Assembly (NCBI GenBank): GCA_036877525.1
Contig: JAZGTH010000007.1
Coordinates: forward strand, 7,625,501-7,689,500
Source: Chromobotia macracanthus
Taxonomy: Eukaryota > Chordata > Actinopteri > Cypriniformes > Botiidae
Length of the DNA: 64,000 bases
Direction: 5' to 3'
Position numbers and translations under genes: made by a program. Under the pieces are notes generated by a model. It searched no databases. It saw only the letters and a list, made by a program, of their open reading frames with translations, and had not been told where the DNA came from. This document shows, in pieces, positions 60,076 through 64,000 of the stretch (position 1 is its first letter; each line of letters begins with the position of its first letter).

Positions 60076-62499
60076 ATAAGGTCTGACATAGTGTCATCTT
60101 ACAACTCCCCAGTGACCATACACACACACACACCTCCACCCCCACTCTCTCTCTATGGGGGAAGGGCAAATGTAAAGTGAAGTGAAGGTCTGTCAAGTTA
60201 CCAAAACAAAAGCTCCACCTGATCTCCCACTGAACAGTATGGCTGAAGAAAGGGTCTGTAATTTTAAGAACATCTGTGTTCTTAAGCATCTTAAGCAGCA
60301 TCTGATACCAGACACCTATCAACATACAAAAGGGGCAGAACTGGCCACCCCATGGGATTTCTGTTGTTGTGTCAGATAACAAGCAGAAGGGGTTAACAAA
60401 GAATTTTGAGGATGTACATTTTAAAACCATAGATTGTACTAAATAATTAACAGATATTGTGCTGATATAAAATAAATAAAATATGAGCCATTTAATTTTA
60501 CCATGTGTCCGGATTTCACAAAGCCTGTCAGAATCATGTCAAAATCAAAAGGTAGTAAGATGTTTTGCAAAGTGAGGCCATTTAAGACACTTACGAATTT
60601 ATTGCATTGTAGCATTTTTATCATGACCATTAAGCACATTTTACCCCAAATTTTCATTACTGCAATGTCACTAAGCTCATTATTTTCAAAGATTCTCATT
60701 CTAGTAAAAACATATAAATGTTACACATATTTACATATGTGAAACATATAATAATTAACATGTATACATATGTGAAACATATAATAAATTAATGAAATAC
60801 ATAATGAAATACAGTTTCACATTACTGTAAATGGGATGGGGGTTAGTTTATTAGTAAGTAATGTCACAGTGCAAATGTTAAAAGATTTAAAAATGTACTT
60901 AAGTGTTCAATATGCAAAATATACTTTCTTGCTATTATAGTGCTTTTGATGTGATATATGGCAGAGACCGATTTTTGTGTACGTTTTTACTGTACATACT
61001 CTACGTAACAACCCATGCACTTTTAACCTTTCTGCTTGCAGTACAACATTGATATCATTCATCAGTTTGGGGTCCAGTGTTTGATGTATAATAATGAGGT
61101 TACAGAAACAAGTTAGCAAGCATAAGATCCAGGGCAGAGCACAGATATTTTGAAGGTTTGTAATGCAATGATCTAACTCATGTTTAACACAATGGGTTAG
61201 AATTACCATTTCTAAGCAGCCCAATGAGGTGTGAAGAAGTACTCTCCATCAGTCTTTAAGTTTTATGGCTGTTTCACTGTCTTCTCTCACAGTAAGTAGC
61301 CAGTAAAAAAGAGCATTCAGTTCTGCATTTTGTTCATTTGGAAATGTTTTGGAATGGTTCTGTCATTAGCATGAGAGCTCTTCTCAAAAGCCATGTAGCA
61401 CCATTATCACTCCATTGAGCTCAGCTGGACTGTCTCTGCGGTCTCCAAATTGCCATTTGAAAAGAGACCAACCAAAAGGAGCTTCTGGAAATTTGGATTG
61501 CCCAGATTTGATCTCAGCAAAGTCCAGAAACAGATGCTAAGTTCATTCCCACAAAGTTGTGGGGAAAAAATAAATTATGTGAGAAAAGGAAGCACATTTT
61601 AAAGATTCATGTCCCTATTAATGTAATTATGTTTATATATTACAATTTATAGTGGTTTGTACAAAAAAAATACAAAAAAATATTTTATTGTAAAAAAAAA
61701 AAGTTGTAACAAAAAATACAATCTGATTTATGTTTTATGAAAATGTGTTGTAAATGTGTAAATAAAGCCCTGAATGGAGCATTATTGCGCAGAAGGTTAA
61801 TTAAACAAATTTTTCCTGCATCAGGACCTCCTGTCATCAATGTCTCATGAAAGACTTTATAGCACTATAACATAACTGAACAGAACCAACAAAAGTTCTG
61901 GTCTGTAACTCAACAGAGAGGCTGTTTTGTGTTTATTGATTGTTTAAATGAATTTTTGATGATCCTTGGTGATGTCAAGCAATCTCACCAAAAGAAAACA
62001 ACATGTTTGTGGGTTATCATTGAATAAAACTCCCCATAACTAAATGGAGACTCGGATGGCTTATAAATACATAGGCAACTCTCTCACAGAAGATTGAATT
62101 GTTATTGACTTATATAACATTCCCTCAGATTGCAGATATCAAGTTAGAAATGCATTCTTTTATTCCCATATAAATATCTTAATGTCAAAACAAGATTGTA
62201 AAGAGAATTCTGTTTATTACAAAAATGTAATTTGATAGATTATAAAATGGCCCCGAATGTGTCCTGCCACAAAGGTAATCGTGGCAAAGTGTCAAGGTCT
62301 TAAACGCGACAAATGAATGCTTGAGTAAGGATGGGATTTGAAAGATTTTCATATAAAACAAACTGTGAAAATGAAGGCATTAACACAGAATGGTGACTTT
62401 TTATACAGAATGTTTAATTTATACACTGATTTTTTAATTTGACCAAACATACCAATACGAATGAGGTTAAAGCGGAACCTTTATGCGACGATGTGTTTC
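60076..62499. other. Spacer between cxcr4b and the next gene candidate
   Basis: About 2.4 kb without a recognised exon. It contains a (CA)n run at 60119-60132, a duplicated ACATATGTGAAACATATAAT word (60733-60758 and 60766-60792), a small hairpin at 60264-60285 (9-bp arms), and A-rich tracts at 61660-61715. A second AATAAA at 61758 could serve a longer cxcr4b transcript. Confidence 0.55.
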
Positions 62500-62659
62500 C
62501 ACACGAACTAACAAGGAAGTTGAAAATGATGCAACAGCAAAATACCTCCTCCTCTTTCCCACATGTCCAGCATTCCCATTAGCTGTCACTGCACGTTAGC
62601 ACAACTGAAATCGCAATCGTCGAGTGTTTTATTTCACCTCATCCACTCAGATCTGAATT
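62500..62659 (+). promoter_or_regulatory. Candidate promoter and 5'UTR of the downstream gene
   Basis: A stretch with more CpG than its surroundings (CGCAATCGTCGAGTG near 62610-62625), an ETS-like ACAAGGAAGTT (62510-62520) and a pyrimidine-rich CCTCCTCCTCTTTCCC (62547-62562), without a TATA box. This resembles a TATA-less housekeeping promoter, which suits an aminoacyl-tRNA synthetase gene, but the evidence is compositional. Confidence 0.35.
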
Positions 62660-62682
62660 ATGACTAAAGAAAATGTTCAAGG
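62660..62682 (+). CDS. Candidate first coding exon, possibly dars1 (partial)
   Basis: An ATG at 62660 opens MTKENVQ and reaches a strong splice donor, AAGG then GTGAGA, at 62682/62683 (23 coding nt, phase 2). A short Lys/Glu-containing first exon is plausible for cytosolic aspartyl-tRNA synthetase, whose N-terminal extension in vertebrates is charged. In human the order on one strand is CXCR4, DARS1, MCM6, so a plus-strand gene just downstream of cxcr4 is expected to be dars1. No later exon with the anticodon-binding or catalytic domain lies inside the window, so identity rests on position and orientation. It could be a different gene or a chance ATG-donor pair. Confidence 0.38.
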
Positions 62683-64000
62683 GTGAGAATTTATTCCGAT
62701 CACTTTTTGCGGATGTTTGATATTTGTGATCTTGGCATTTGTCTTGTTGCTAATTGAGTTTCATCTGATTGCATCAGCAGTTTATTTGACTTACTGCATG
62801 ACAGCTGCACAATCTCTTTATTATTTTACAGTTTAATTATTTATGCCTGCTGCCCATCGGGGAGTTTGTTAAAGTTAATGTTATGTGCTTTGCACTGGAA
62901 AAATGTCCTCATCTGTCATGGTACATTTGTGTGCATGATAATAGATCTTTATCTGTGCGAACTTCAGCATTAATTATAGAGAAGCTCAGAAATGTTAGAT
63001 CACCTTTGCAACAGTGTGTACGTTTAATTTACACAGCTGGGGATTCATTTTGCTTTCATGTAGGGGAATAAACTTTATTTATTCATTCTTTATAAAGATT
63101 ACTTACGTTTTTTTAAAGATTTTTGCAATAGGAGTGTTTTAAGTACAATACAGTTATCAGATAAAGTACCAATATGTTTTATATGATGATTGTTATATAA
63201 TGTATAGTATGACAGTCTTTTAATGGTATGAGCTAGACTACTAGGTTTAAGTACTTTTACTGTATTGGTGAAGTTCTTAAAGGTATTTTTAGTATGTTGT
63301 CTTGAACAGCTTATACAAACAAAACACAACTGATGTATCGCTAAAAGCATTTTTGTGACTTATTGTATGAAGTGTTTATTATTAGTAGTTATTGGAGTAC
63401 TTGACTGTCTGGTTTGTTTACAGTGCTTTCACTTACATTTACAAAGTGAAAGTGATTTGAACTGCAAACATGTAGGACTTGGCAACTTTATAATTGCAGC
63501 CGACTTATTACTGTTATTATTATAGACTCTTTTAACTTTCTGTGCTGTCCCAGAAGCAGTGTTGCATGAACAGAAAGTTTTAATACATAAGCTGTAATTT
63601 GATGAGCCCTTGACCACTCTTGGGTTTCAGCACCTGCTGTCTAGGGTGGTGTGGAGGGTATCTGAAAGCTCCACACTTATTTTATGTCCCTAGGCCCCTT
63701 GTTTCTGTGTAAATACATAACCAGAATCTGGCACAGGCCTTTAATTATTGTAAGCATTCTTATTTTCTTCTGTCTGGTCCAGTGGTTCCAATTTCCTGTG
63801 AGCAGAAATTGCAGTGATACTTTGGGTGATACCGTCATCCGTGACTTCAGCTGAAAACCATTCCATGCGGCCCGTCATGCTTTCATTGTAAGCCTTTATT
63901 ACCTCAGTTGCTGTTGCATGCTAATGCATAATGCGGTGGGGGGAGTAGAGTTGTTTATTGCTCACTTTGGCATGGTTGAGGTCCTGGCAGTGCCCGCGGC
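62683..64000 (+). other. Putative first intron of the downstream gene, open at window end
   Basis: No further exon with synthetase motifs was recognised up to the window edge. The sequence is AT-rich and unique, becoming slightly GC-richer after 63780. Confidence 0.35.

Noticed and set aside
60264..60285. Glucocorticoid-response-like AGAACA...TGTTCT
   Set aside because: The spacer is 4 nt instead of the required 3, so it does not fit the receptor dimer site.
1..64000. CRISPR arrays, bacterial operons, prophage or insertion sequences
   Set aside because: No spaced direct repeats or dense coding; the sequence is vertebrate in every respect.

Overview
The window looks like vertebrate genomic DNA, most likely from a ray-finned fish of the carp/zebrafish order (Cypriniformes). 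It is AT-rich, single-exon-scale ORFs are almost absent, dinucleotide microsatellites are frequent, and several repeats resemble families I know from cyprinid genomes (tRNA-derived SINEs ending in a TTATGCATTTGGC-type tail, palindromic elements ending in a TTAAAGG...GGTGAACT-type repeat, CAGTGGTT-ended hAT-like elements). The one unambiguous gene encodes a CXCR4 chemokine receptor resembling the teleost cxcr4b paralogue. The species cannot be named from sequence alone.

Layout. (1) Positions 1-6308 are non-coding and would be the first intron of a leftward gene if the next call is right. (2) Around 6309-6580 there is a candidate first exon and promoter on the minus strand, with a very good splice donor, a CCAAT box and a weak TATA-like box. 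By comparison with the order THSD7B - CXCR4 - DARS1 in human this could be the 5' end of thsd7b, but no thrombospondin-repeat exon is present to prove it. (3) Positions 6600-57950 form a roughly 51 kb gene-free interval. It contains scattered non-autonomous transposons, SINEs, microsatellites, several CTCF-like motifs, a perfect 32-bp palindrome, and unique-looking stretches that are candidates for conserved regulatory DNA. (4) Positions 57980-60075 hold cxcr4b: a TATA-like promoter, a five-codon first exon, a 347-bp intron, one long exon for the rest of the 354-residue receptor, and a 3'UTR of about 515 nt. (5) Positions 60080-62500 are a short spacer. (6) A candidate first coding exon on the plus strand at 62660-62682, with a strong donor, fits in position and orientation the 5' end of dars1; the remaining 1.3 kb would be its intron.

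Biologically the window reads as the regulatory neighbourhood of a developmental chemokine receptor between divergently and co-directionally arranged neighbours. The most noteworthy points are at cxcr4b itself. The extracellular N-terminus has no tyrosine at all, so it lacks the sulfotyrosine acceptor sites known from CXCR4. An in-frame start just upstream of the exon 2 acceptor would encode an alternative hydrophobic N-terminus, analogous to human CXCR4-Lo. The 3'UTR carries two Pumilio-type octamers and a miR-430-type seed match. I found no sign of a wholly new biological system; most remaining structure is transposon-derived.
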